Program-made: the position numbers and the translations under genes
Notes under the pieces: generated by a model
Told to the model about the DNA's origin: nothing
The model's database searches: none
Seen by the model: the letters and a program-made list of their open reading frames with translations, nothing else
Shown: positions 33,395 to 45,414 of the stretch, in pieces
Layout: each line of letters begins with the position of its first letter
How positions within the stretch are numbered: position 1 is the stretch's first letter
Assembly (NCBI GenBank): GCA_905250025.1
Contig: CAJNOJ010000149.1
Coordinates: 1 to 64,000 of the forward strand
Length of the DNA: 64,000 bases
Direction of reading: 5' to 3'
Origin: Adineta ricciae
Lineage: Eukaryota > Rotifera > Eurotatoria > Adinetida > Adinetidae

Positions 33395-33790
33395 ATATTC
33401 AAGATCATATGTAATTTGCAAACACTTTTGTTTCTTATTGCATTATCAGAGAAATCAAATAAAAAATATTTTTTCGCTGTCAATTCAGATAAATTACTAA
33501 AAGATTATTTTTCATATAGAATTAATGATGATAAAATTATTTATAAATATGCGTGGAAAATATGGTCATTGAATAAACAAATTTTTCAGTTTTTATTTGA
33601 TATTGTGTTGTTTGATCATGAACTCGATAAAAAAAACAACAGATAAACGAAAGATAATAGATGTACTTATTTGAATAACTAATAGAATCATAACACCTCG
33701 ATCTCTGACATCTTCAGGATTATTTGGAAATCGTCAAATATTTATCAATGTTGGAATCCAAATCAGTTTTTATGGTAATGTTAGGAAAAA
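33395..33790 (-). pseudogene. orphan GPCR fragment, paralogue of 27,935 copy
   Basis: On the minus strand it reads FRLSVVFFIEFMIKQHN and, upstream, NPEDVRDRGVMILLVIQI, matching the third loop and TM6 region of the bdelloid-type receptors, with stops. It aligns with 27,940-28,087 plus 29,418-29,540 without the 1,330 bp element, so it is the unoccupied relative. Confidence 0.6.
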
Positions 33791-34595
33791 AACGTGTGTT
33801 TAGAATACTTGACCAAGTATTTGTAGCTTCTCACTAGCTTTCGTACGAATATCAAAAGTATTTCTTTTGCACTCATAAAGATCGATCGCGCAGATAAAGA
33901 GTAAGAGTTAAAATAATGTTTCGCGAAAAATTATTTATGTTTCCATATTCTTTTTCGACAATCACTTCGAAAAAAGTTCATTTCTTCTGTGTGTGAATAA
34001 ATAAATTTACGAGAGAGGTCGCAAAGATTCATTATTTTCTGTTAAAAATATCGTTTCTCAATAGATGAAAGACCTACCGCACTAGTTCGAAGAATTGAAA
34101 AAGAAAGAAAAGTGCATATGCTGAATTTCATTGAATTATTTTTATGATTTGATGAATATACAGATGAAAAATTTAAAAGAAAAAGATTTTAATTAGATCT
34201 ATCATTGTCAGAATCCCATCGAACGATTGCTGCAAAAAAAAGTTATTTTTCATAATAAAAAATCAATTCAATAACGATAAAGATTTCGCTTAACTCATTC
34301 CTTAATATAATAAGCTTGAAATGAAATTATTTCTTTAAAAAATTTGATTAGAAAACAATCAATTCAAAGATTAAATAAACGATTTCATATAAAATGTCAA
34401 ATCATCATATTGTTTTTCTTTTAATCGATATATAAAAAAGATAAATATTGAAATACAATCTTTTTTCTAATGACAAATATTGTTGTTTTTTTCAAAAAAA
34501 ACGAATATTTTCATGATGACGATTGAAAATATTTTTATATTGAGAATAAATACAGATGTCTTCTTTTGCATTAAATTTCAATCGAAAAACAAAGT
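33791..34595. other. intergenic, no gene recognised
   Basis: AT-rich upstream region of the NHL-repeat gene; no supported feature. Confidence 0.5.
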
Positions 34596-35858
34596 ATGAA
34601 TGTATTATTGATTATTTTCTATCTTTTCTTTCATTCAAATTCAATTGTTAATGGATTTATCTGTATTTATGATGGATTATTTGCAAATCCTGATAATCAA
34701 TCTTCCTTCTATCAATGTTCATTTGGAACAGCATTTTTAATGTCGTTCATCAAATTTAGTTTGGAATCAAGACAAACATAGTTGTACTTCGAATACGAGT
34801 AAAAGAATATTCTTCTAAAACAAAACAACTATATTTTATTCTTCTTTCTCTTTCTCTTTTTAGCTTCATCAAGTTGTGATTCAAGTCAAATCAAAAATTG
34901 TCGAGAAACAAGTCAATGGTCATCGGATGGAATTGCATTTGTTGGAAAAGATTCAAAATGGGGTTCAGATTCTCAACATCTTGGATCACCTTTTGGTTTA
35001 TTTATTGATGTTGAACATGGAAATAATGTTTATGTTGCTGATGTCGATAATCATCGAATTCAAAAATTCCTTCGTGGATCTTTAGATAATGGAGGAATAA
35101 CGGTTGCTGGAGGAAATGGTAAAGGAAATGCTTCAAATCAATTAGCAGAACCACGTGCTATTTATGTTGATAAAAATGAAAATGTTTACATTGTTGATAA
35201 TGATAATTATCGAATTCAATTATGGAAAAAAGATGCAAAAGAAGGAATAACAATTGCTGGTGGAAATGGTAAAGGTATAGAATTAAATCAAATTGGTGCT
35301 TCACAAGGATTATTTGTTCATGAAAAAACCAATACTTTATATATTTCGGATTTTTATAATGATCGTGTTGTTAAATGGGATTCAAAAACAAATCAAGGAA
35401 TTATTGTTGCTGGAGGAAATCGTGGAGGTAAAAATTCGAATCAGTTATCAATGCCAAGAGGAATTTTTGTTGATGATTGTGAAAATATTTATATTGCTGA
35501 TTTATTTAATCATCGAATTCAATTATGGAAAAAAGATGCCAAAGAAGGAATTACTGTTGCAGGAGGAAATGGAATGGAAAGAAATACGAATCAATTAAAT
35601 AATCCATGGGATGTTAAAGTCGATCAGTTTAAGAATATTTATATCGTCGATACGGATAATGCACGAATTGTTAAATGGACACAAAATCAAACATTTGGAC
35701 AAATCATTGTCGGAGGAAATGGTTCTGGTAATAAACCAAATCAATTTAGAGCAGCACATGGTTTAGCTTTAGATAAAGAAGGAAATATTTTTGTTAGTGA
35801 AAGACTCAATGCAAGAATTCAAATGTTTCAAATTGATCAAAAGACAAATTCGTGTTGA
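34596..35858 (+). CDS. secreted chitin-binding/NHL-repeat protein, frameshift in exon 1
   Basis: Exon 1 (34596-34798) has a signal peptide (LLIIFYLFFHSNSIVNG) and a peritrophin-type chitin-binding (CBM14) start: GLFANPDNQSSFYQCSFG. Right after LMS the frame is lost, but two bases later it would read CSSNLVWNQDKHSC, so a 2-nt deletion is likely. Exon 2 (34864-35858) encodes six NHL-type blades of about 50 residues, each with patterns such as NVYVADVDNHRIQKF, ITVAGGNGKG and NIYIADLFNHRIQLW. The protein ends QKTNSC. NHL repeats form a beta-propeller; secreted bdelloid versions are abundant and of unknown role. If the deletion is real, the gene is a recent pseudogene; if it is a base-calling error, it is functional. 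Confidence 0.75.
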
Positions 35859-36224
35859 ATCAATTTCATTTTTAACAAGACCTATTAACATTTGAAAATT
35901 TAAATATCAAAACGAATTCTTCGAAAAAAAAGTGTATGTTTTGAATATGAAGCAAAACCACTTTTCTCTAAATAATAACGATTCCGTTTTGTTTTGAGTT
36001 CATTCGGATACATTCGATTGCCATTGGTCTGAATGAAATTGAGAATAAAGTCGTTCGAGTTTATTTCGAATTAGACACATTTCTAGTTTTATTTTGTAGT
36101 TCTTATATTATTATCGCCTTTTGACTAAAATGCCATCATTTACATTATCATGAGTGTGGAAATAATGGCAGTTGAAATCATACCCCTCGTCCGCACCCAA
36201 TGTCGAGTGTAAATTGAGATTTCT
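35859..36224. other. intergenic
   Basis: 3' flank of the NHL gene; AT-rich, no feature seen. Confidence 0.5.
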
Positions 36225-36440
36225 TTCAAACTGTTTTATTAAGCAAAGAAGAAAAAAAAATGTATATCATGGGCTTAGTTCTGTGCGATGAAGTCAAAAA
36301 AGGTTTGATTAATACCAGACGACAAAGGTCAATAAACTAAGAAAGGTAAATGTACCAAAACAGAAGTAATGACCAACAGCACTATTAGAGATTATTGTTG
36401 GCTTTGTAGTGTTGAACAAGTTGCTATCCATCAATATTTG
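36225..36440 (-). pseudogene. 3' fragment of the GPI-anchored gene
   Basis: Matches 23,855-24,070 (3' UTR and C-terminal codons, including TTTTATTAAGCAAAGAAGAA and AACAAGTTGCTATCC/ATCAATATTTG blocks) with many changes and frameshifts. No upstream exons are present. Confidence 0.7.
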
Positions 36441-37386
36441 TTTGGAGGGCTTAACGATTTCCTAATATTCCACTATATCGATCGATTTCTCACAGATAGT
36501 GCTCACCTATACAATTTCTCAACAATCATCTACCCAAACAACGCACGACTCAAGCAGATATAATGATCACACACATAATAAAATTGTCAATGATAAACAT
36601 CCCATTCATAACGATAATAATAGGATTAACATCGTTTGAAGCTATTTGGATTATAAATCACACATCTCCAGAGTAAAATTTGCAAAATTACCGAGAAAAA
36701 CAAATATCAGTTTGAGAATTGCTTTCAAAAAGAACTAGACTATTTTAGTGGCAACAAAAAAGGAGACAACGAGAATAAGAGTGGCTGAAACAACATATTG
36801 GCAGTATTAATAAGAACCATTCTGCACATAGCAACCTGTTGAATCATCACAGAACAACCAGTTACAAATTCCTATTTGAAGAGCTCACCATTGCTGCACA
36901 TGAAAACAACAACAAAGAACGAGAAATAAAAGAAACATCACTCATCAAGAAGGTCAATAACGATTCTCCTAACTAAGGCCGAAAGAAAACATGTCTAATA
37001 TTCAAAACATCAGAAACGCGAACGGTACTAATTTTCAAAGCTAGGTATGCTGAGAACAGTATAGTTTGAAAATATGAATCATCTTCACCCTCACCCTTGT
37101 TTTCACAAGCTTACATTTGGTATAAAATTGTAGGTGGGGGTGGGGAGTGTTACTGTTGTCTTTTATGATCGGCAAGGGAGCATAATGGTTATTTAACACT
37201 CTGTATAAGATTCATTCTAACAAGGGCATTCAATATAGATCAGCCTCGTTAAAACATCCATCCTAATTCTTTTTCAAAAGCTTTTATTCTGGGTGAAATT
37301 AGTTGGAATCATAATGTGAGGAAAAAATTGCCAGATTAAAAAAAGTAAAACAGTTCATTCAGAAACATGATAGAAACAGGATCTCT
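36441..37386. other. intergenic, no gene recognised
   Basis: No convincing frame. Contains a G-rich run (GGTGGGGGTGGGGAG, near 37,131). No repeat structure identified. Confidence 0.5.
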
Positions 37387-37548
37387 TCATTTTTTATGTC
37401 CAGGTCCATGTCCAGGTCCGTGTCCGCGTCCACCGCCTCTTTCATTACTATCATTACTTCCACGACGTTGATGACCAGGTGGGCCACCATGAGGATGAGA
37501 ATTTCTTTTTTCTGAATCCTTAAGAAGGCCACCACAACAATTTCCCAT
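37387..37548 (-). CDS. 53-aa MGNCC protein with Gly/His-rich tail
   Basis: A short frame from ATG at 37548 to TGA at 37387. It starts MGNCCGGLLKDSEK, an N-terminus that fits N-myristoylation on Gly2 with palmitoylation of the adjacent Cys pair. A hydrophilic middle (GGPPGHQRRGSNDSNE) leads to a repeat tail, GRGHGPGHGPGHKK. Composition is far more GC-rich than the flanks, as expected for a Gly/Pro-coding frame. A TATA-like TATTTAAG lies about 95 bases upstream on the same strand. I do not know the protein; a membrane-tethered metal-binding peptide is one guess. A terminal exon of a larger gene cannot be excluded. Confidence 0.5.
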   Translation of the reverse strand: MGNCCGGLLKDSEKRNSHPHGGPPGHQRRGSNDSNERGGGRGHGPGHGPGHKK

Positions 37549-38543
37549 TTTTGCCAATGTTTTCTCGATCAGTAGTGAACTTGAAAAGTTGCCTTAGTTG
37601 ATGAAAACAATCAGTAGAATAATTCATGTTGCAACGCCTTAAATACGAATGAGAAAAATAAACTGGCGTAATTTAGTTGTTGTCAAGGTAAACACTGCAT
37701 TAAAAAAGTAGAGATATTTTCGCTCTGCACTCAAAAATGCCACCTACTTATGTGCCATGTGGATTTCGATTTGAATTATATATTTCGAGGTTATTTAGCA
37801 TAATCTTAGGATCGAAATTATTTTAATTTTTTTCAAATAGGCCTTTAAATTGTAATACTGAATACAGATCATCATTAATTATACGACATATTGCCAATCA
37901 GTAATAATAAACGCTAGTTGAGGGTGAGGAAAAAACTACACGTTATATACTCCTCATCGTCACGACACACCTTTAAGGTAGTATTTCGACATTGTTATTC
38001 TGGTATCTTAGAAACTATGACAGTTGAAATTGACGAGCCTGTTGAACAAGAAAATCATCCAAATTGATCTAGCCGCACTGGCTTTACAAGCATTTTTCTT
38101 TTAAAAGTCCAGGCGTACAAATAATGGGCACATTCTTCATTCATATATGTATTCGAATAGTCAAAGGTGAAACAGATAACATATAAATATCGTATAGTGT
38201 ATGTTTTCCCATGAATAGTACGACCTAAAATAGATGAGAACATTGATTAGATAAAATATTCATTGAATGGTGGAGCTTCGACAAATTATATGTGAAATAA
38301 AGCGTATGCTCTAATATATTCTATATAACATCGATTAAATCAAGTTATAAATATAATTTTGTACTTATATCTATTGTTTTTCTCTCTAATGGATTCTGCT
38401 GCAGGTAAATAATTAGAAGAATTTGTTTCGATTTATTTTTAAATGATAGTGATATTCTCTTCTGATAAAAGAACTACATGCATTGAGTGATGAACTAAAT
38501 TAAATGAAATAAATTTTGATCTTTTTTTCATACAGGAATTCAT
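37549..38543. other. intergenic and lipase leader region
   Basis: No gene recognised to 38,400. A donor-like CAG/GTAAATAATT at about 38,406 and an acceptor CATACAG at 38,529-38,535 suggest an intron in the lipase 5' leader, ending 8 bases before its ATG. Confidence 0.45.
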
Positions 38544-40803
38544 ATGATACTTTTTATTTGTATCATTGTTACAATCAATGGTCGAATTATACCATTATCC
38601 ACACATTCCAATTCAATGTTAACAATTGATACAGTAACAAATACTGATTTTGCAATTATTTCAAAAGATAATCTAAGAAAAAATGGATGGGATAATTGGG
38701 AAGAGCCATCGACAGGTCCTCCCGAACCGGGTACATCTGTATGTTATTCACTTGTTGGATGTTTTGATAATGATCCTCCGTTTGATAATGCTGGCTTGGA
38801 AGTACCACAAGATCCATCGATAATTAAAACAGATTTTCTTCTATTTACTTCTTCTCAAGCAACAAGTCCTGAAATACTTGAATACGATAAAAATGATAAA
38901 TCAATTATAGATTCTAAGTTCAATAATTCACAATGGTTAAGAATTATTGTTCATGGTTTTACAAATAATCGCCATAGTCCTTGGATTCCACGATTAACTG
39001 AAGAATTACTTAAATTGAAGGATGTAATATACCAGTTCTTATTTTAAATTATGCATTTTAGAGCTTTGATTGAAATGATTTAGAATGAAGCATCTGCCGT
39101 ATTGGTTGTAGATTGGGGTAGTGGAGCAAAATTTCCGTTTTATAATAAAGCTGCAGCAAATATTCGATTAGTTGGAAAGCAAATATCTTTAATTTTAAAG
39201 AAAATGAAAACATTAAAAAAGTTATCCTATGATAAAGTACATTGTATCGGTATGTTCAATAAAATCATTTCTTTTTTGTTTGTATGTTTTGAAAAAAATT
39301 AATTTTTTCTTTCAAAGGCCATAGTCTGGGTGCACATACATGTGGATATGCATCAAATGGAATAAATAATCAAATAGGTCGTATAACGGGCCTCGATCCA
39401 GCTGGACCATTTTTTGAAGGCAAACCTAATACTGTTCGTCTTGATCAAAAAGATGGCAAATTTGTCGATGTAATTCATACAAACACAGAAATTGCATTGG
39501 GTATCGGCTTGGGATCAAAAGATCCATCTGGTCACATTGATTTTTATGTTAATGGTGGTAAGCAACAGCCAGGTTGTCCATCGACGTAAATATTATTTAT
39601 CTTTTCAACAAAAGAATAATTCGGTTTTTATAAACAATTTTCTTTGTTTCTAGTGTTGCAGGACTTATTGGTGGATTATTACCTGGCCAATCTGAAAGTA
39701 AACTCAAATGTTTTAATGACTTTATTGAATAGAATCCTTTTTCAGGTGGATTTGAACAATCATCATGTTCTCATAGTAAGTAAGAGTAACATTAGCAAAT
39801 AAACAATCTACTTTCTTAAGGTCGTTCACATGGATATTTTATTGAATCTATTCAGTAAATATTAAAAATTTGTCTGTGCTTAAAAAAAGAAGTATTGAAT
39901 CATTTTAATTTTAGTTCTCAATGTCCATACACAGCATATCAATGCCAAGATTTTGTATTAGAATATTTTATTATTTATCAAAATATTAATTTTCAACGAT
40001 GTTTTTCTTAGGATAGTTTTCGTAAAGGACAATGTCTTTCATGTGAAACATCGGGTTGTTCTCAAATGGGTAAGAATTATTAAATGACTGAAATTATCTC
40101 ATTTATTACTTTGTTAAATAAGGTTTTTATGCAAAAGATTCAGTCAATCGTGGTAACATGTATTTATCTACGAAGAGTAATTCACCATTTTGTGGTAAAA
40201 GAAAAATCTCTAATAAATTATTCTTAATGTTATTATTCAAATATGAATAGGTCATCATTATTATATCGAACTTTCACTTAATGAAGATATGATGAAAACA
40301 ATTGGAGAAATTTATGTTTCGCTTTATTCAAATTACGAATTATTAACAAATCTGAGCATGACTCACAAGTAAGGAAAAGAAATCTATACAAAATAAAAAG
40401 TATCTATTTCTTATTAGATCAAATGTGGAAATCAAAGGTGGTAATATCCTTCGGCATGTATTTAGTTCGGATATTGATTACAACAATATTGACTATGCTA
40501 TCATTTATTTCTATAAAGGAAAATCTTGTTCGTTAATCAGATATTTAATAGTATATTTTTACATAAAAATATAATCTTTTTTAATCTTAGTATTTAATTT
40601 GGGTGGACCATACGCTAATGATATTCGTATATCCTATCTTCAAGTGAAATCAGCTGATGGAAGTTTAATGTATGTTTATCATTCATTATTTTAATTATTA
40701 CTCTTTTGATATTATTTCTAGCAGTGATGCAGTATGTGATTTTAATACTACAATACCATCTTTTACTGAACATACATTACTTTTCAACCGTCATCATAAA
40801 TGA
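38544..40803 (+). CDS. pancreatic-lipase-family secreted lipase, 526 aa, 13 coding exons
   Basis: Coding exons: 38544-39023, 39084-39249, 39318-39585, 39654-39697, 39746-39775, 39821-39854, 39915-39954, 40012-40069, 40123-40194, 40251-40368, 40418-40527, 40591-40669, 40722-40803; total 1581 nt in frame. A signal peptide ([13 protein letters not shown]) leads to a Cys pair ([10 protein letters not shown]), an oxyanion-loop [12 protein letters not shown], the nucleophile elbow [11 protein letters not shown], the Asp strand GLDPAGPFF and the His region DVIHTN. A Cys-rich lid/junction follows ([20 protein letters not shown]), then a C-terminal PLAT-like beta region ([20 protein letters not shown]). 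Catalytic Ser, Asp and His are all present. Likely a digestive triacylglycerol or phospholipid lipase. Introns are 46-68 bp. Confidence 0.9.
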
Positions 40804-41581
40804 AAAATAAATTCATTTTATCTTCGTGACGGATTCGATCTGTATCTCCTATACGTAAATCCAATGTTTTTGAAAAATCCAATAATTTATCTTAAATACC
40901 ATTGGTTTTACCTATTTTTCTTCTGACATGTTAAAAAAGATAATAAATATGGGAAAAGTAGTCAGTTTTATGATATTTCGTCCTTACTTATTAAAGAGTC
41001 TCTATACAGAGTAATACAGAAAGCGTGCATCAAAGAGAAATCTTGGTATCCGTATTAAAAATGGTATAGAAGTATTGATATCTCCGTCAGTGATGGAAGA
41101 TTTCAAAGATGAAAATATTGTCTTCTCTTTCTGATAGGGCAGTATGTCACGAAAACTAGCTTCTTGTAGCCGGAGTTAGAATCTACAGAGTGTGAACTAA
41201 CCATTATGTCCTTCTCCTCTCCTTTCTAGCCGTAAGAGCAGATAGTATCCCCACCAGTTTTGTATCAAAATGAATGCTCGTGGTAAACTGTATCTAGAGG
41301 TACCATTAGAGAAAGTCATAGGTTGTACTTTTCATTGCTATAAGTTTTTATTAAGTGTGGAATATATTAAAGCAATGTGTCATGTATTTTGCGAACACGA
41401 GTTAAATAACATTTTTATTGGAAATTGTAAAAAGCCTTAATGTCGATATATAGTCTTACTAAGAAATAGAGTCGAAGATCCCATGAAAAAACGTTTTACA
41501 ATATATCAACGCGTGATTTATTAAAAATGGTGAGCTAGTCGATCAGATTATTCTGCAATAAAATTTTTACGAACAACGAAC
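40804..41581. other. intergenic, convergent 3' ends
   Basis: Separates the lipase (+) and the phosphatase (-). No gene or RNA feature recognised. Confidence 0.5.
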
Positions 41582-42637
41582 TTATGTTTCTACCGATGAT
41601 TTATTTGTGGTTTCGATATTAAGTTGTGTACATTCTTTTTCTTCGATTTGTTTAACATCGAAGAGAAAACCTGGTGTAACCCATCGGCCACAGAAGCATT
41701 TCAAACCGTTTAGATCATAATGCCCAACAATCGTTGAACAACTGGGACATTTTATCGAATTACTATGTCGATTTTCCGGTGTATCAATCTGAGTCATTAG
41801 CCATTCCAGACAATGGGTAAAACTGGTTTCTTCGCATTCTTTGTCCGTCGGCAGCTTCAAGCATCGATCGCTTCCGTATTTCATGAACCAATCGAATAAC
41901 CCAATGCCTTTGGAGTGCCGGGACACATCTGCATTAGTGAATAATTCTTTGTGACACTGTCGACATAGATACGTTTTGATAATTGTGCACTGTGCGTGAC
42001 CATGTGGAAGTGCAAAAGTTTGACGATACTGTTGACGAAGAGTATTCTTTGCGTCAACACCATTCATTTCAGTGTCATGATCGAGATAAATAGCGCGCGC
42101 ACGTTCAAATTGAAATTCTCTATACAAATCATGATTCACATCTAATTGATGGTTCATTTGTTCGAATAGATATAACTGAGCAGCAAAACTAAGGTTTGGA
42201 TGAACGGCCGGGCGCGCAGCTGTAAGACTTTTCAGTGCGACATCAGCAGATAGCTTGTATCGACGCATGAGCCACATGCATGCAATAGTAGCACTGCGTG
42301 AGACGCCTAAAATGGTACGGGTGAATAGAAACTTTATGAGATAATAGAACGAACCAGCAAGACAATGAATAAGAACATTGTTTGTTTCATTTTCAGTCAA
42401 TGCACTGGATATGAATTCATAACAGGCATCAAATTCAATTAGTAAATCAGTTGTTTCAACGTCTTCAACACGAACGTGTTTGCGAGTATATTTATCATTC
42501 ACATCAGTTGGTAAATCTGAATTAATTACGCTTAAAATATGAGTGATATTGAGTCTATCTAAAGCAATAGTGTTTGTCATTGCATCGAAATCGCCAAGCC
42601 ATACACGATCATCGATAAGATCTGCACTGAACTCCAT
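41582..42637 (-). CDS. DUSP12: DUSP12/YVH1-like dual-specificity phosphatase, 335 aa
   Basis: Two exons (42637-42355 and 42306-41582) with a 48 bp intron that falls inside the signature motif; splicing gives HCLAGVSRSATI, the Cys-x5-Arg loop. The intron is a multiple of three and open, so reading through it would insert 16 residues and destroy the loop. N-terminal features are RVWLGDFDAM and ITHILSVIN; the likely general-acid Asp is in VEDVETTDL. The C-terminal half has paired Cys typical of the DUSP12 zinc-binding tail (CRQCHKELF, CPSCSTIVGHY, CFCGRWVTPGF). In yeast and man this protein acts in 60S ribosome maturation. Nothing odd apart from the intron position. Confidence 0.9.
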   Translation of the reverse strand: MEFSADLIDDRVWLGDFDAMTNTIALDRLNITHILSVINSDLPTDVNDKYTRKHVRVEDVETTDLLIEFDACYEFISSALTENETNNVLIHCLAGSFYYLIKFLFTRTILGVSRSATIACMWLMRRYKLSADVALKSLTAARPAVHPNLSFAAQLYLFEQMNHQLDVNHDLYREFQFERARAIYLDHDTEMNGVDAKNTLRQQYRQTFALPHGHAQCTIIKTYLCRQCHKELFTNADVSRHSKGIGLFDWFMKYGSDRCLKLPTDKECEETSFTHCLEWLMTQIDTPENRHSNSIKCPSCSTIVGHYDLNGLKCFCGRWVTPGFLFDVKQIEEKECTQLNIETTNKSSVET

Positions 42638-42766
42638 TTCTATCTTTCAAGAGATCAACAATCTACAAAATGAGCTGAGGGCATTAGTCGTGTAGTTGTC
42701 GTTTATTTCTGAATGACACATCTTTTATAAATAAAAGAAAATTCAAGTCTTTATTATTTGAATTGA

Positions 42767-43123
42767 TTAATTGAAAATATCCGTTTCTAATTGCCACTCA
42801 TTTTTTCCTTCAGCAATACGTTTCCAAACGACCTGATAATTTCCTTGGCCAAGTGAATGTTGATAAGAGCTGGTTTCAATCAATCGATCATGTCCAGCCT
42901 CGATTACAGTGCCTGTTGTAAGACAAAGATGATCAACACCGACATCGCGCGCACCTTGCCAAAATTGTTTGATATGTTCGCGTCCTTCATATTTATTTTT
43001 GTCTGCAGGAAACAGTCGTCCATTCGGTGTATAAAGGTCGGCTAATTCACCGATTTTTCCACTATTGAAAAGCTGCTCAAACTGACGGTTTGCTGTATCA
43101 ATCGTTTCGAATGATGTAGACAT
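42767..43123 (-). CDS. SnoaL/NTF2-like (DUF4440-type) protein, 118 aa
   Basis: Single exon. The fold signature is visible: an N-terminal helix (DTANRQFEQLFNSGKIGELADLY), then TPNGRLFPAD, GREHIKQFWQGA, and beta strands with VDHLCLTTG, SYQHSLGQGNYQVVWKR and WQLETDIFN. Proteins of this type are small cone-shaped barrels used as hydrolases, cyclases or binding domains; many animal and bacterial members help survive stress, but no substrate can be read here. A TATA box (CATATAAATAG, minus strand, 43,164-43,174) lies about 45 bases before the ATG. Confidence 0.8.
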   Translation of the reverse strand: MSTSFETIDTANRQFEQLFNSGKIGELADLYTPNGRLFPADKNKYEGREHIKQFWQGARDVGVDHLCLTTGTVIEAGHDRLIETSSYQHSLGQGNYQVVWKRIAEGKNEWQLETDIFN

Positions 43124-43608
43124 GGTTTTTTGCTCTACTAAACTGGGTCCGGAAAAGGCCTCTATTTATATGACTTGCACGCATCATCGACTATTTGTTT
43201 TAAAAAATAGGTTTATCTTGTTTTTTTTTCTCGCTCGTACTCACAAAGATAAACAAATTTGACGATATCTAGGTAGCCTTTTTACGCTTCGATGAACCTT
43301 TACAACAAAAATAAAGGCTAAATTTCGTTATCAACATCAGACATGAATTTTATATGAGACAAAATCAATCAGAATTAAAGAAACAGAAAGCAATAAGTAA
43401 TTACTTTGTCGCATTATAAATCAGCTTTTAAAATAATACGAAGAAGGATCTCTCCACTGATATGTACAAATCGACTATATTTACAAAGATTTCGAACGCT
43501 AAGCGAATAAAAACCATTGATAAAAAGATGAAAGATGTCTGATAATAAAAATGGAATAAAAAGAAACTTTTCAAATGTTGTTTTCATCATTTTCGACATT
43601 GACTGAAA
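43124..43608. other. intergenic with TATA box near 43,170
   Basis: Holds the SnoaL-like gene promoter at its left edge. The rest is 3' flank of the RUN-domain gene; a minus frame at 43,414-43,599 is not supported. Confidence 0.5.
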
Positions 43609-45414
43609 TTATTTAACTGTTACTTTCGCAGGAAGGTGTTGACTAGATCCGTTGAGAGCTGTATTTTCTTTTTCAGGAGTAGTTGTAGTTAGTGTTTGTA
43701 CTTGCTTTTGTTGATCTTCTTCATCGCTGAATGATGTTACTGACGAAATCATTTCGGGACTTGATAGGGATTTGACTTCAGGGGCCAAATCGTTCTGAGG
43801 ATTGAGAAGATTCGAGGAAAGTTTACGAACGAGTTCATATTGATCATCATCAGTATTGGTGGTAGTGATCGATTGACTGGAACGATTGGATGAAGAATAG
43901 ATCGAACTAGCGGACGACCTTTTATTGATCGATTCTTCAAGTTCAATGGAGATCGTTCTACTGAAAAATAGAATCACGGAGAAATACGTTTGGCTTGTCA
44001 TTGAGCAAAACTCACGAATCATTGACAGGTGTGGGTTTTTGACTGTCTGATGTCGAGAGATTTTTGGGTGGGGTGGTCGAACCAATATACTGAGTTTTCT
44101 TGCGGCGAAGTTCGACTTCATCTCGAGCAGTTCGTCTATATAAAGAGAACAATAGATCGAAATGTTTTGTGATTGGATACGTACAATTCGAGTTGAAGTT
44201 CAAGAATGATATTTTCCATCTGTAGGACTTCACTTTCTCGTTCACCTTGCAGAGTTTCATATCGAACTTTTAATTGATGCAATTCTTGATCACGATATCT
44301 GAGCAGCTCTTCAAAATATTTCTAAAAGAACGGAAAAAGTCATTCGAAACCGATCAGCATCCGACTTACTCTCTGTTCAACTTCGAGTTTGTGTTTCTCT
44401 AACGCAATCACCTCGCAATCTGCCGAATTCATCGACGATGGTTGCTTATTTTCTTCATTACTAATCTGACCCGTGAATAATGGCTTCATTCTAAATGAGC
44501 AATCAAACTATCGTATGCAAAACAATTTAAATATCCTAGTTTTACTGTTTGGGTTTATAAGATAGAAATGGCGTCAGATCGATGACATCAATTTCGGAAT
44601 CATTCATCATGATTGGCGCAATAATCGGGCCGTCTTGTTTGAAACAAAAACTGAAATCTAGTGTATTCAAAGCCGCTAATTGATCACATATAATAAACGC
44701 TTGAGATGAAGTCATAATCGAATCATCGTGATAGTATTTTCTAAACGAAATCAAAGGCAGTGTGTGCTTCGATGAAGTTGATGAGAATCATACCGGACAA
44801 GATGACAATCGGATATGACTAATTTTAAAAGTTCAGATAATTTCTTTTCCATTAAAGCAAATTTAAGCCATGCTCGACCCTAAAAGCGAGCAAGATATGG
44901 AAAATGGAATGGATATTACAATTATCGTACCTTGTCCCTTGCACATCGGGAGTTCGATACTTCTTCCACTCGCTCAATAACTGAAAGGTAGACGTGGATT
45001 ATTAGCAATGAAACACTTGAATGTGGTCTCACTTGACTGGCGACAAGAACCAATACATGCCGGCCGAATAAAATCCCAGAAATATGATCGACTAGTTAAC
45101 CAACTTCCTATAGAACTGGATATGAAACTCTTTGCTGATGGAGAAAATCTGTTTTGTTTTACCTCGCATACGAAAACTAAGAATGCGCTCGAGTACGAGA
45201 ATAAAATTAGTTACATCTCTACTTCGATCGTCGAGCGCGGGCGCGATTGGTGTTGATGAAGATTGATCAATCAATGTATTCAACGTCAATCTAATAAAAT
45301 ATCTGATTTCTTCACATTTTCAATACAGTATAAACAACATTACTTGATTAAGCAAAGCAGATTTGCTTTTTCTCGTTCGATATTTACACATCCATCAACG
45401 ATTAATGCGGCCAT
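43609..45414 (-). CDS. RUNDC3-like RUN-domain protein, 453 aa, 10 exons
   Basis: Exons 45414-45344, 45290-45163, 45134-45033, 44980-44931, 44879-44794, 44740-44546, 44490-44370, 44321-44185, 44135-44016 and 43960-43609 sum to 1362 nt in one frame. The RUN domain shows FILVLERILSFRM, SYFWDFIRPAC, GRAWLKFALMEKKLSEL, then LDFSFCFKQDGPI and IDVIDLTPFLSYKP, matching vertebrate RUNDC3A/B block by block. A coiled coil follows (KYFEELLRYRDQELHQLK, IILELQLEL), then a Ser-rich tail. RUNDC3 proteins bind Rap2 and act in vesicle traffic and secretion. Each exon border has GT-AG. The track of short frames in this area is explained by the many small exons. Confidence 0.85.
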
